Assembly (NCBI GenBank): GCA_021781415.1
Contig: JAJXWW010000044.1
Coordinates: 1-33,556, forward strand
DNA length: 33,556 nt
Origin: Planctomycetota bacterium
GTDB taxonomy: Bacteria; Planctomycetota; Planctomycetia; Gemmatales; Gemmataceae
Direction: 5' to 3'
Shown: one piece after another, positions 8,251 to 16,090 of the stretch
Layout: each line of letters starts with the position of its first letter
Numbering within the stretch: the stretch's first letter is position 1
Notes under the pieces: generated by a model
Databases searched by the model: none
What the model saw: only the letters and a program-made list of their open reading frames with translations
What the model was told of the DNA's origin: nothing
Position numbers and translations under genes: made by a program

Positions 8251-8980
8251 CCGGTTCACTTTCGTGTTGCGTCAGGGTCAGGAACACTTCTTCCAACGAG
8301 CCGTCCACCGCGGCCCGCGCGCGCAGTTCCTTGAGGTTGCCGCAGGCGATGAGACGGCCGTGTTCGATGATGGCGATGCGGTCGGCCAACTCCTCGACGA
8401 CATCGAGCGAGTGCGAAGACAGAAATACGGTCGTGCCTCGGTTGGCCTGCTGGCGGAGCAAATCTTTCAGACGGCGAACGCTATGGGGATCGAGTCCGAC
8501 CGTCGGCTCATCGACGATCAACACGCGCGGTTCGTGAACCAAGGCCGAGGCGAAGACGGTGCGCTGCCTCATGCCGTGCGAGTAGCGCTCGGACAAATCG
8601 TCGACGAATTCGTGCAACTCGAAGAGTTCGATCACCTCGGCAATGCGTTCGGCGGCACGGGCGCGCGGCAGGCCGTACATATCGGCGATAAACTGCAAGA
8701 ATTCGCGGCCCGTCAGCTTCTCGTAGAGGAATGGTTGATCGGGAACGTAGCTGAGCAACTGTCGAGCGCGATCTCCCTCGCGGCGCAGATCGTGTCCGCC
8801 GATCAGCACCCGACCCGTCGTGGGAAAGAGCAGGCCGCACATCATCTTGATGGTCGTCGTCTTCCCCGCGCCGTTGGGACCGAGAAAGGCGAACAACTCG
8901 CCGGAGGGAATGTCCAGATTCAATTCGTGAACGGCCGTTTTCGTGCCGTATTGTTTGGTGACGCGGTCCAGTTTAATCAT
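8234..8980 (-). CDS. ABC transporter ATP-binding protein
   Basis: The 248-residue cytoplasmic ATPase has Walker A GPNGAGKTT at 34-42, Q-loop region near 80, an ABC signature of the YSHGMRQR form at 133-140, Walker B VLIVDEP at 153-159, D-loop GLDP and switch His H190. It should energise the neighbouring permease in export. ATG 8980 (MIKLDRVTKQYG) is the conventional start; GTG 8992 would add four residues and neither has a strong ribosome site. The stop codon TAG lies inside the outermost copy of the 30-bp repeat, so the last residues (PANRLR) are repeat-encoded. The upstream gene is the unknown membrane-anchored protein. Confidence 0.9.
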   Translation of the reverse strand: MIKLDRVTKQYGTKTAVHELNLDIPSGELFAFLGPNGAGKTTTIKMMCGLLFPTTGRVLIGGHDLRREGDRARQLLSYVPDQPFLYEKLTGREFLQFIADMYGLPRARAAERIAEVIELFELHEFVDDLSERYSHGMRQRTVFASALVHEPRVLIVDEPTVGLDPHSVRRLKDLLRQQANRGTTVFLSSHSLDVVEELADRIAIIEHGRLIACGNLKELRARAAVDGSLEEVFLTLTQHESEPANRLR

Positions 8981-9034
8981 TTCGCATTCCACGAAGCAAC
9001 GACATCTCCACGATTCGACGAGCGCGGCCGGCGG

Positions 9035-10069
9035 CTAGCGCTTCATCGCGCTTCGCAAGCTTTCCAGCGATCGTTCGCGGCTCATTATCCATTGCGTACC
9101 TTCAAAGTGTACTTCTTGTTGCAGCACGCGCTCGCTGCCGCGTTCGATCAGTGTTCGCCCCACCAATTCGTTTTCGTCGTCGGTGTATTCGATGACGAGA
9201 CACTCGCTCGGCACCTTCGCCACCGACAGCGTCTCGAATGCCGGCATGACGCGCGCGTGCAGCGACCGCACGCCGCCGGACACTCCGGGGAGCGAGGCGA
9301 AGGCATCGCGCAACGGATCGACCAGGGGTTGACGCCAACTCTGTCCTAGGCGAAGACCGCGAATGCGCTGGACCGGATGCAACGGCAGCAAGACCGACCC
9401 CGTGTACGAAACTTCGGTCGGCGGCAGGTCGAACCGCATCGGCTTTTCCAAGGCGTCCGACGAGGCGGAACAGTGGGCGAAGAAATGTTCGTCGCGCACC
9501 TCGCCCCAAATGCGCATCTGAACGCTCTCGGTCGCAGCCCCTCGCCGCGATGGATTCGCTAGGTGGCCCGACTCACCGGCTGGTTTTTCTCGGGGAGACG
9601 TTCGGAAGAGCGGGCGCACAAGGGCCGACAGACCCGGCGCGAAGCCATCGAAATGCGGAGTGGTCTCCATCGTGGCTTCGACGGCGACCAAGCGACCGGC
9701 GCGCGTCACGCGATACACGCTGGCCAACGAATCGACCTTGAACACCTTGGCTCCGTAGACGGGTTGAAATTTCGGATCCTTGGTGGCATCGAGGCGCGCG
9801 TGCATCGAATAGGTATCGTCTTCGTCGTGATATTCGATCCATGTGGTGGCGCGAAAAACGGGTTCCCATTTGTCGGCCTTGGACGGACGGCGACGCACCG
9901 ACCAAAAGGTTTTAATTGGGTTGTTCTTCTGGACTTCTTCGACGGGGTCGATCTGAAACGGAGGCGGCTCGCCGGGCCTCCAGTTCGGCCACAGATCGCG
10001 CCAGAACAGCCAGCCCGTCATCGCCAGCCAAAAGAGAACAATCGATACGCCCAACCAACGCGAAGGCAT
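9035..10069 (-). CDS. Membrane-anchored protein of unknown function, first gene of the ABC operon
   Basis: No family was recognised for this 344-residue protein. ATG 10069 is chosen because GGGAG lies six bases upstream; a frame continues upstream but overlaps the divergent promoter region. Residues 5-23 form one transmembrane helix (WLGVSIVLFWLAMTGWLFW), so most of the protein should face the periplasmic or paryphoplasm side. The remainder is mixed alpha/beta with an RIRGLRLGQSWRQPLVDPL segment and a C-terminal ECLVIEYTDDENELVGRTLI stretch. It is separated from the ABC ATPase by 54 bases in the same direction, so a role as accessory or substrate-related component of the exporter is possible but inferred from position only. 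Confidence 0.75.
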   Translation of the reverse strand: MPSRWLGVSIVLFWLAMTGWLFWRDLWPNWRPGEPPPFQIDPVEEVQKNNPIKTFWSVRRRPSKADKWEPVFRATTWIEYHDEDDTYSMHARLDATKDPKFQPVYGAKVFKVDSLASVYRVTRAGRLVAVEATMETTPHFDGFAPGLSALVRPLFRTSPREKPAGESGHLANPSRRGAATESVQMRIWGEVRDEHFFAHCSASSDALEKPMRFDLPPTEVSYTGSVLLPLHPVQRIRGLRLGQSWRQPLVDPLRDAFASLPGVSGGVRSLHARVMPAFETLSVAKVPSECLVIEYTDDENELVGRTLIERGSERVLQQEVHFEGTQWIMSRERSLESLRSAMKR

Positions 10070-10264
10070 GTCCGCTCCCGTTCCGCTGTAACCGGAAATC
10101 GAACGACCGTCCCCTTTCATTGTCGCACGGATGCGGGGTACGACAAGGGCAAGGCGAAATCCACGGGGCGAGTCGCGCGGCAGAGGCTCCCTCTTTCCGT
10201 TCGCCCTCGCAACTCCGAGAATAACGCCACGGAATCTCCCCTGCCTGCCTGCGAGCCAAATGTC

Positions 10265-10915
10265 ATGAGCAAAGAAAATCAACTCCGTCAGATACTCGAG
10301 AGCGGCATCGTCGCGGTCGTTCGTTCTCCCGATAGCCAACAGCTGGTCGAAGTGGTGCGCGCCTTGGCCGACGGCGGCGTCACCGTCGTCGAGATCACCA
10401 TGACGGTTCCCGACGCGCTCGGCGTCGTGCGGCAGGTTCGACAAGCACTCGGAGATCGCGTCCTGTTGGGAGCGGGGACGATTCTCGATGCCGAGACGGC
10501 CCGCGCCGCCCTGTTGGCCGGCGCGGAATATCTCGTCGCGCCGACGGTGAATCTCGACGTCATTCGCCTATGCCAGCGTTACAGCAAACTGGTGATGCCG
10601 GGCGCGTTCACTCCGACGGAGATTCTGGCCGCCTGGGAGGCGGGAGCGGACATTGTGAAAGTGTTTCCCGCCGAAGTCGTCGGTCCCGCCTTTTTCAAGG
10701 CGATGCGCGGTCCACTGCCGCAGATTCGTCTGATGCCGACCGGCGGCGTCGATCTGACCACCGCCGCCGATTTCCTGCGCGCCGGCGCGTGCTGTCTCGG
10801 TCTGGGCAGCCAACTCGTCGAACCGCGCGCTGTCGCCGAAGGAAACTTCGACCGCATCCGCTCCCTCGCCCATCAATACGTCACCCTCGTTGAAACGGTG
10901 CGCGGCGGTCGTTAG
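10265..10915 (+). CDS. eda: 2-dehydro-3-deoxy-phosphogluconate (KDPG) aldolase
   Basis: The enzyme cleaves KDPG to pyruvate and glyceraldehyde 3-phosphate in the cytoplasm, the final step of the Entner-Doudoroff and hexuronate routes; many members also act on 4-hydroxy-2-oxoglutarate. The 216-residue TIM barrel matches family length. R20 (VAVVR), E43 (VEITM), the GAGTILD loop at 69-75, the Schiff-base Lys K132 (DIVKVFPAE) and GGVDLTTA are all present and close to the E. coli Eda positions (E45, K133). ATG 10265 begins MSKENQLRQIL; the ribosome site is weak. A PfkB sugar kinase gene follows after 54 bases, which fits KDG phosphorylation feeding this aldolase. Confidence 0.92.
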   Translation: MSKENQLRQILESGIVAVVRSPDSQQLVEVVRALADGGVTVVEITMTVPDALGVVRQVRQALGDRVLLGAGTILDAETARAALLAGAEYLVAPTVNLDVIRLCQRYSKLVMPGAFTPTEILAAWEAGADIVKVFPAEVVGPAFFKAMRGPLPQIRLMPTGGVDLTTAADFLRAGACCLGLGSQLVEPRAVAEGNFDRIRSLAHQYVTLVETVRGGR

Positions 10916-10969
10916 CGATCTTACTCCCCCAACCCCGGCAAGCCTGATACTTTATTAGGGATTTTAGCG

Positions 10970-11956
10970 ATGTCTTACGATGTGATTACCTTTGGCGAGG
11001 CGATGGTTCGGCTCAGTCCGCCGAATTATCGTCGCTTGGAGCAAGCGCGCTCGCTCGACGTTCAAGTCGGCGGCGCGGAGTTGAATACCGCCGTCGGCTT
11101 GGCGCGGCTGGGGCGTTCGACTGCGTGGGTATCGCGGTTGACCGATAACCCGCTGGGCCGACTGATTGCCAATCATGCCCGCGAGGCCGGCGTCTCCAGC
11201 GATCACGTCGTCTGGACGCCGGACGAGCGCGTCGGCTTGTACTTTCTCGAATTCGGCGCGGCCCCGCGCGCCAGCAGCGTGATGTACGACCGCAAGGGAG
11301 CGGCCATCGCCGGGATTCGTCCGGGCATGGTTCCGTGGTCCGAGGTATTCGCCGGGACCAAGTGGTTCCACGTCACGGGTATCACCCCCGCTCTGAGCGC
11401 CTCCGTGGCCGAGACGACGCGCGAAGCGATGCAGGCTGCTCGCGCCGCCGGAGTGCAAACGAGCATGGACCTGAACTATCGCGTCAAGCTGTGGAGCCAA
11501 GCCGAGGCTGGCCGCTGCATGAGCGATTTGATGCAACTCTGCGACGTGCTGATTACCACCGAGGAAGACATCGAGCGCGTTTTCGGCATAACGGGCAAGG
11601 ACTACGAGGAGGCAGCCGCCCGTGTCGCCGACCGCTTTCCCTTGAAAGCCGTAGCCATCACCCTGCGCGAAAATCCGCTGGTATGGAAGAACACTTGGAC
11701 GGCCATCGTCTACCACGATCGGCGCATCCTGCGAACGAGGACTTATGAGGTCGAAATAGTGGACAGACTCGGCGCGGGCGATTCGTTTGCCGCCGGACTG
11801 ATTCACGGACTGCTCGACGGCGATTGGCAGAAGGCTCTCGATTTCGGCGTGGCCGCCAGCGCCATCAAACACTCGATCCCCGGCGACTTCGCTTGGATTA
11901 CTCGTTCCGAAGTCGAGGCGTTGTTGAAAGGGCCGGGATTGCGCATCAGCCGTTGA
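10970..11956 (+). CDS. kdgK: PfkB-family sugar kinase, probably 2-dehydro-3-deoxygluconokinase
   Basis: The 328-residue ribokinase-fold enzyme has the first PfkB signature around GGAELNTAVGLARLG (34-48) and the second at DRLGAGDSFAAGL (265-277), with D271 as the catalytic base. The N-terminal ITFGEAMVRLSPP resembles KDG kinases, and the gene lies directly behind eda, so phosphorylation of 2-keto-3-deoxygluconate to KDPG is the most likely reaction. Other PfkB substrates cannot be excluded from sequence alone. An AGGGA motif upstream of ATG 10970 is the probable ribosome site. The nnrE gene follows after 24 bases in the same direction. Confidence 0.85.
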   Translation: MSYDVITFGEAMVRLSPPNYRRLEQARSLDVQVGGAELNTAVGLARLGRSTAWVSRLTDNPLGRLIANHAREAGVSSDHVVWTPDERVGLYFLEFGAAPRASSVMYDRKGAAIAGIRPGMVPWSEVFAGTKWFHVTGITPALSASVAETTREAMQAARAAGVQTSMDLNYRVKLWSQAEAGRCMSDLMQLCDVLITTEEDIERVFGITGKDYEEAAARVADRFPLKAVAITLRENPLVWKNTWTAIVYHDRRILRTRTYEVEIVDRLGAGDSFAAGLIHGLLDGDWQKALDFGVAASAIKHSIPGDFAWITRSEVEALLKGPGLRISR

Positions 11957-11980
11957 TTCCGCCAATGAGGGAATCTCGCC

Positions 11981-12649
11981 ATGCTTCTCACGCGAGACGG
12001 AGCGCGCGAACTGGATCGCCGAGCCATCCAAGAATATGGCGTGCCCGGCATCGTGCTGATGGAGAATGCCGGACGCGGCATGGCCGACTTGCTGCGTTCG
12101 CTGGGCATTTCAGGGCCGGTGGTCATCTGTTGCGGCAAGGGCAACAACGGCGGCGATGGCTTTGTCATCGCGCGCCATCTCGACAATGTCGGAGTACGGG
12201 TGCGCGTGTTGTTGTTCGCCGATCCCGCGCATCTGTCCGGCGATGCGTCCATCAATTATCGCATCGTCGCCACCAGTGAAATCCCGGTCGACCTGTTCTC
12301 GGTTCCGCCTCTCGAGGAGGATCGCCTGAGTTCGCACTTTCGCGATGCCGATTGGATCGTCGATGCGTTGTTCGGGAGCGGGCTGCGCGGCCCGGTGCAA
12401 GCGCCGTTCGATCGGATTGTCGCCTCCATCAACGCCAGCAAGGCGAAGGTGTTCGCGGTCGATATTCCCACCGGCCTCGATTGCGACGCCGGTTTACCGT
12501 TGGGCATCGCCGTACGCGCGGACCACACGGCGACCGTCGCGGCCATGAAAAAGGGTTTCGTGGAGCCATCCGCCGCCGACTGGTTGGGGCGAGTGCATTG
12601 CATCGACATGGGAGCGCCGCGCCTCTTGTTACAACGGATGGATGAATGA
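11981..12649 (+). CDS. nnrE: NAD(P)H-hydrate epimerase (YjeF N-terminal domain)
   Basis: This 222-residue protein is a stand-alone YjeF_N domain, which interconverts R- and S-forms of hydrated NAD(P)H so that a separate dehydratase can repair the cofactor. LMENAGRGMA (26-35), the GKGNNGGDGFVIARHL loop (52-67) and VDALFGSGLRG are family hallmarks. The C-terminal ADP/ATP-dependent dehydratase domain found in the bifunctional Nnr of many bacteria is absent, so the partner must be encoded elsewhere. GAGGGA lies nine bases before ATG 11981. The gene is 24 bases behind the sugar kinase, probably one transcript, and converges on a small minus-strand gene. Confidence 0.9.
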   Translation: MLLTRDGARELDRRAIQEYGVPGIVLMENAGRGMADLLRSLGISGPVVICCGKGNNGGDGFVIARHLDNVGVRVRVLLFADPAHLSGDASINYRIVATSEIPVDLFSVPPLEEDRLSSHFRDADWIVDALFGSGLRGPVQAPFDRIVASINASKAKVFAVDIPTGLDCDAGLPLGIAVRADHTATVAAMKKGFVEPSAADWLGRVHCIDMGAPRLLLQRMDE

Positions 12650-12675
12650 AGGCGAGGAGAGGGGCGAGGAGCGGG

Positions 12676-12918
12676 TTAAACGAGTAGCGAGTAGCCGGAT
12701 TCCGCGAATTCAAAATCCGACGCCCAAAAGAGGAGACGATAACGCGCTCGTTGTAGGCCGAGCAATTCCTCTCGCGTGGCCATCACGATCTCGTAAAACA
12801 ATGCTTCGACCGCTTCCAGGACAAACGGTTCGTCGCCATCCCACACGATCAACCGTGAGGAATCGATCCGTAGTTCGGCATCGAGCAGTAAGCCGTCGAG
12901 AATGCAGCGTAGAGTCAA
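12676..12918 (-). CDS. Small acidic protein of unknown function, TTG start
   Basis: The frame encodes 80 residues from TTG 12918. The start is supported by a textbook AAGGAG (12925-12930) six bases upstream, which makes a real gene likely although no ATG is available. The product is acidic, with no signal peptide or membrane segment (LRIDSSRLIVWDGDEPFVLE, then EALFYEIVMATREELLGLQ). No family was recognised. It faces sppA across a 204-base divergent region and converges on nnrE. Confidence 0.6.
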   Translation of the reverse strand: MTLRCILDGLLLDAELRIDSSRLIVWDGDEPFVLEAVEALFYEIVMATREELLGLQRARYRLLFWASDFEFAESGYSLLV

Positions 12919-12924
12919 TGTCCG

Positions 12925-12930
12925 CTCCTT
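12925..12930 (-). promoter_or_regulatory. Ribosome binding site that decides a TTG start
   Basis: AAGGAG on the minus strand, six bases before TTG 12918. It is the main argument that the 80-codon frame is translated. Confidence 0.65.
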
Positions 12931-13015
12931 TTGGATCGTGGGCTTCGTGTTCCCTTTCCTTCACCCAGCGTACCGTTTTATCGGCCTCAGTTCCAAGGTC
13001 GGTAGGTATCGCCGC

Positions 13016-13044
13016 TTCTCAATGCGGTCGGAAACATCTATGAT
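13016..13044 (+). promoter_or_regulatory. Candidate sigma-70-type promoter of sppA
   Basis: TTCTCA (13016-13021) and TATGAT (13039-13044) are separated by exactly 17 bases, matching four of six and five of six consensus positions. The -10 lies 78 bases before the sppA ATG. It is a pattern match only. Confidence 0.4.
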
Positions 13045-13122
13045 AGATGGCGAACGGCCAGTCCACGGCGTCGAGAGAGGCTGCCTCCGTCGGCTCCGCG
13101 CACTGGCAATAAGGAGTTCTCG

Positions 13123-14334
13123 ATGAGCGATGTTCCGCAATCGTCCAGTCTGCCGCCCTCCGTCCCTCCGCCTGGAACTGGGCCTGGTTCGTATCGCCCC
13201 GTGCCGTCGCCACGACCGCTGCCGCCTCCGCCCAACGGTCGCTCTCCTTTTCTCGGATGCGCTTTCGCGCTTTCGTTCGCGGTGAACCTGCTCGGCGTCG
13301 TGGTCGTCGCGCTGGTTTGTCTCGGCTTCCTCTTCAAGGGTAAGTCCGAATCCGGCCCGCTTGCGGAACAGCACTATTCCGGCAAGCGTGGAGCCGACGA
13401 TAAGGTAGCGATTATCACCGTGGACGGCGTTTTGCTCGAAGGAATGCTCGGCTACGCGCACAAACAGATCGAGCAAGCCGCCACGGATAAACACGTCAAA
13501 GCCGTCGTCGTTCGCATCAATAGCCCCGGAGGCAGCATCACCGCCAGCGACGATCTCCATCGCAAGCTGATCGAACTGCGCGACGGCGACAGCAAGAAGA
13601 ACCGCGCCAAACACCCGCTGATCGTGTCCATGGGCGCGATGGCCGCTTCGGGAGGATACTACATCGCCATGCCGGGAGAGACGCTGTTCGCCGAACGCAC
13701 CACCGTCACCGGGTCGATCGGCGTCTACTCGTCGTTTCCCAACGTCAAAAAGCTGGCCGACACCTACGGCGTGAAGATGAATACCATCAAGCAAGGGGAA
13801 ATCAAGGATAGCGGCTCGCCGTTCGCCGAGATGACCGAACACGAACGCCAAGTCTGGCAAGACATGGTCGATACGGCGTATCAGCATTTTGTAGGGATCG
13901 TCGAGACCGGTCGCCCCATGCTCGCCGGAGGCAAGTTGCTCAATCCTCTGATGATTCAACCCGTCAATCCCAAGCCCGAATTTCTGAAAAAGGGCGAGGC
14001 TCCGCCGCAGTCGTACCGGCGCTATCTCGCCGACGGAGGGGTATGGACGGCCGAGAATGCCTTGAAGTATCAACTCGTCGATAAAATCGGCACGCTCGAC
14101 GATGCCATTCAGTTAGCCCACGACAAGGCCGGCCTCGGCGAGAATTATGAGAGCATCAAGTACGAGCGTCCGAATTCGTTCTTCGATGTGCTGGGGCTCG
14201 GCGCGAAATCGCACACGGGAACGAGCGGTTCCGTTCTCGATCCAGCTCGATTGGAAGCTGCTTTCTCACCGCGCGTGTGGTATCTCATGCCGGGAGCGGA
14301 GACTTCCAGTCTTTTTGCCGCCATGCGCGAGTAA
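13123..14334 (+). CDS. sppA: Signal peptide peptidase SppA (S49 family)
   Basis: This membrane serine protease degrades released signal peptides and possibly membrane proteins. The 403-residue, single-domain form starts at ATG 13123 with AAGGAG six bases upstream. A Pro/Ser-rich cytoplasmic N-terminus (1-40) leads into one transmembrane helix (about 44-72). Catalytic S176 lies in GAMAASGGYY and K228 in GEIKDSGSPF; their 52-residue spacing equals that of the Ser-Lys dyad (S147/K199) of Bacillus subtilis SppA. RINSPGGSITASDDL is the oxyanion-side motif. The length corresponds to the short Bacillus-like form rather than the double-domain E. coli enzyme. A small exported BamE-like gene follows three bases after the stop. 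Confidence 0.93.
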   Translation: MSDVPQSSSLPPSVPPPGTGPGSYRPVPSPRPLPPPPNGRSPFLGCAFALSFAVNLLGVVVVALVCLGFLFKGKSESGPLAEQHYSGKRGADDKVAIITVDGVLLEGMLGYAHKQIEQAATDKHVKAVVVRINSPGGSITASDDLHRKLIELRDGDSKKNRAKHPLIVSMGAMAASGGYYIAMPGETLFAERTTVTGSIGVYSSFPNVKKLADTYGVKMNTIKQGEIKDSGSPFAEMTEHERQVWQDMVDTAYQHFVGIVETGRPMLAGGKLLNPLMIQPVNPKPEFLKKGEAPPQSYRRYLADGGVWTAENALKYQLVDKIGTLDDAIQLAHDKAGLGENYESIKYERPNSFFDVLGLGAKSHTGTSGSVLDPARLEAAFSPRVWYLMPGAETSSLFAAMRE

Positions 14335-14337
14335 GCC

Positions 14338-14673
14338 ATGAGCCGACCGTATCGCGCGATCTTTCTGTTGACGTTCCCGTTGTTCGCGCTCGGCCTGTTG
14401 ACGGCAGGCCGCGCCGGCGACAAGGCCCCAGAAGGGATAGCTCAGCCGCGTGCCTTCGCCAAATTGCAGCGCGGCATGACGCCCGAAGAGGTGCGTACCC
14501 TCGTCGGTTCCCCGAAACGAATCGCCCGCCAGATTTTTTACCATCGCTACCGCGAACAATGGATGTACGACGCCCCCATTTCCATTCGCCTCACCTTCGA
14601 TTGTCGGCGAGGACAAAAACCGGAACTCCTCACACCGCCGACCGTTCCAAACGATGATGCGCGAAACCGATGA
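14338..14673 (+). CDS. Small exported BamE/SmpA-like protein
   Basis: The 111-residue product starts three bases after the sppA stop and is surely co-transcribed with it. Residues 1-26 are a signal peptide (FLLTFPLFALGLLTAGRAGD) without a Cys lipobox, so it is secreted rather than lipidated, unlike classical BamE. Residues 40-90 (LQRGMTPEEVRTLVGSP, then EQWMYDAP and IRLTFD) follow the SmpA/OmlA/BamE pattern, in which a GMTxxEVxxLxGxP helix-turn is followed by a Trp-Tyr strand and a hydrophobic strand. BamE helps outer-membrane protein assembly in proteobacteria; a similar envelope role here is inference from a short motif. Confidence 0.72.
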   Translation: MSRPYRAIFLLTFPLFALGLLTAGRAGDKAPEGIAQPRAFAKLQRGMTPEEVRTLVGSPKRIARQIFYHRYREQWMYDAPISIRLTFDCRRGQKPELLTPPTVPNDDARNR

Positions 14674-15532
14674 GTCCCCCGCTACTCCGCTGGAGAGAGG
14701 GGCTTTGCGCATCGACTAACCCGAATAGCTCACCGCGGAGATCAAACACAAAAGATTGTCTCTCAAGAGTTTAAGCTCATGGAGGGGCGAACGAGTTTGC
14801 CGCGGCGACATGCGAGGCCGGTGTACTTAACTCATTTCTCTTTCTTCCTTTGCGCTCTCTACCGTTCTCTGTGGTGCGCAATCTGGGCTAAATGTCGATG
14901 CGACGCCTACATTCGACTTTTTCGCCCCATTCCGCCTATTAATCCCTTGTCGGCTGCGAAAAGAGTCAAGAAAGCAAGGCGAATTGCCGCATCCTCGACC
15001 ATTTGTCGGATATACTTCCATCGCGTTTCGGCAACGAGATGGCGACGGCCAGGCATCGGCTTACCCCCCGATTGTCCTGGATCGTGGCGACGGCCGAGAG
15101 TACCGAGGCGACCCGAAACGGCTCGATCAATGTACCGGGATGAGCCAACCGATGGAAATACGTTCACATAGATCGCTTTCCTGCCGTTTTGGATCGAAAT
15201 GATGGTAAATCCGGCAGTCGAGTGTTTAATAATTGACCACTTTCCCCATGGCACGACAAAGCCGGCGGGATCGGTTGTGCTGGAAAGACAAGAGAATTCG
15301 AGATTTATAAAGATTTAGGCAAAAAGTTGCTGCGATCGGAATGACGGCATAAGGATTGCTGAAGAATTGGAAGAGAGGAGCCAGCTCCTTTAATCTTTTC
15401 CTCGATTCGAGGAAGTGCGAACTCAGACGGACGTGCAAACGTATTCTTCGTGCGGGCGGCGTCTGAAGGGGGGAAGAGGCAACGGCTCGCTTCAACGAGC
15501 ATTCATCATCTATTGACGAGAGGTGGTTTGTC
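14674..15532. other. 859-base intergenic region with a dispersed repeat, no gene seen
   Basis: The first part holds one copy of the dispersed element described at 14717-14893. From 14894 to 15532 no convincing gene was found; the longest frames there (for example 14907-15254 on the minus strand) lack a ribosome site and family features. A small perfect palindrome ttcctcg-att-cgaggaa lies at 15398-15414. The traR/dksA-like gene promoter should be in the last 200 bases but could not be placed. Confidence 0.5.
14717..14893 (+). repeat. Dispersed non-coding element, copy 1
   Basis: The segment begins taacccgaatagctcaccg and shares most of its length with 21235-21418. The best part is a stretch of about 75 bases (14783-14857) with four substitutions against 21326-21400; the outer parts have gaps. 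It sits 40 bases behind the BamE-like gene. Function unknown; it may be a 3'-end element or a small mobile repeat. Confidence 0.75.
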
Positions 15533-16009
15533 ATGGCACGACGAGACGCATTATTGCGACTGCATAAATCATTGGTGAGCCGCCGTTCGGACATCCGTAA
15601 AAAGCTGTTGGACGAACTGGACGGTTTGAGAAACCTGCGAGACGGAGACGCGACCGGCGATTCGGCGGACGTGGCCTTCGAGTCTGGTAGCGAGGAGATG
15701 GCCTCGCAACTGGCCGAATTGGATGCCCGCGAACTGCAACAGATCGAGCGGGCACTGCAGAAATTGAAACAGGGTTCCTATGGAACCTGCGAATCGTGCG
15801 GTTGCAAGATCCCCATCGGCCGGCTCAACGCCTTGCCGTACTCGACGCTGTGCATCGGTTGCCAGCGCGAGATGGAGAAGTATCCCGATTGGGGCGAACA
15901 TTATTCGTCCGGCAACTGGGAAAAGGTCTACGATTCGGCCACCCTGTTGGACGAACCGCGCGAGGTCGATCTGTCCGAAATCGAAATCGACCTGCCGAGC
16001 AACCGCTAA
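15533..16009 (+). CDS. TraR/DksA family C4 zinc-finger protein
   Basis: The 158-residue protein has an alpha-helical N-terminal half (1-80, coiled-coil-like with SEEMASQLAELDARELQQIERALQ broken by charged turns) and a C4 zinc finger with C86, C89, C107 and C110. The finger context GTCESCGCKIP and LPYSTLCIGCQ is standard for DksA/TraR proteins. Such proteins bind the secondary channel of RNA polymerase, often together with ppGpp, or act as general zinc-finger regulators. A 48-residue acidic tail (VDLSEIEIDLPSNR end) extends beyond the finger. GAGGTGG lies six bases before ATG 15533, and a strong intrinsic terminator follows the stop, so it is probably monocistronic. Confidence 0.88.
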   Translation: MARRDALLRLHKSLVSRRSDIRKKLLDELDGLRNLRDGDATGDSADVAFESGSEEMASQLAELDARELQQIERALQKLKQGSYGTCESCGCKIPIGRLNALPYSTLCIGCQREMEKYPDWGEHYSSGNWEKVYDSATLLDEPREVDLSEIEIDLPSNR

Positions 16010-16030
16010 GCCTTGGGACACCGCGAATCC

Positions 16031-16090
16031 GAACCGGAAGCGTAAGCGACGGAACTCATCCTCGCTTACGCTTCCGGTTTCTTTTTTCTC
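16031..16090 (+). terminator. Intrinsic terminator of the TraR/DksA-like gene
   Basis: Perfect 18-base arms (16032-16049 and 16062-16079, core ccggaagcgtaagcga) around a 12-base loop are followed by tttcttttttc. It ends against the stop of the convergent transglutaminase-like gene (16089) and may also protect that transcript's 3' end, though no T-run exists on that side. Confidence 0.9.

Noticed and set aside
10964..12031. Long minus-strand frame across the sugar kinase gene
   Set aside because: Antisense shadow of a well-supported PfkB kinase; no ribosome site or family motif.
12961..14073. Long minus-strand frame across sppA
   Set aside because: Antisense shadow; the sense strand has an intact Ser-Lys protease with a strong ribosome site.
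14907..15254. 115-codon minus-strand frame in the intergenic region
   Set aside because: No ribosome site, no recognisable domain and biased composition; not supported as a gene.
15310..15345. Possible sigma-54 promoter upstream of the TraR/DksA-like gene
   Set aside because: GG and GC elements are present but their spacing is one base short of the consensus.
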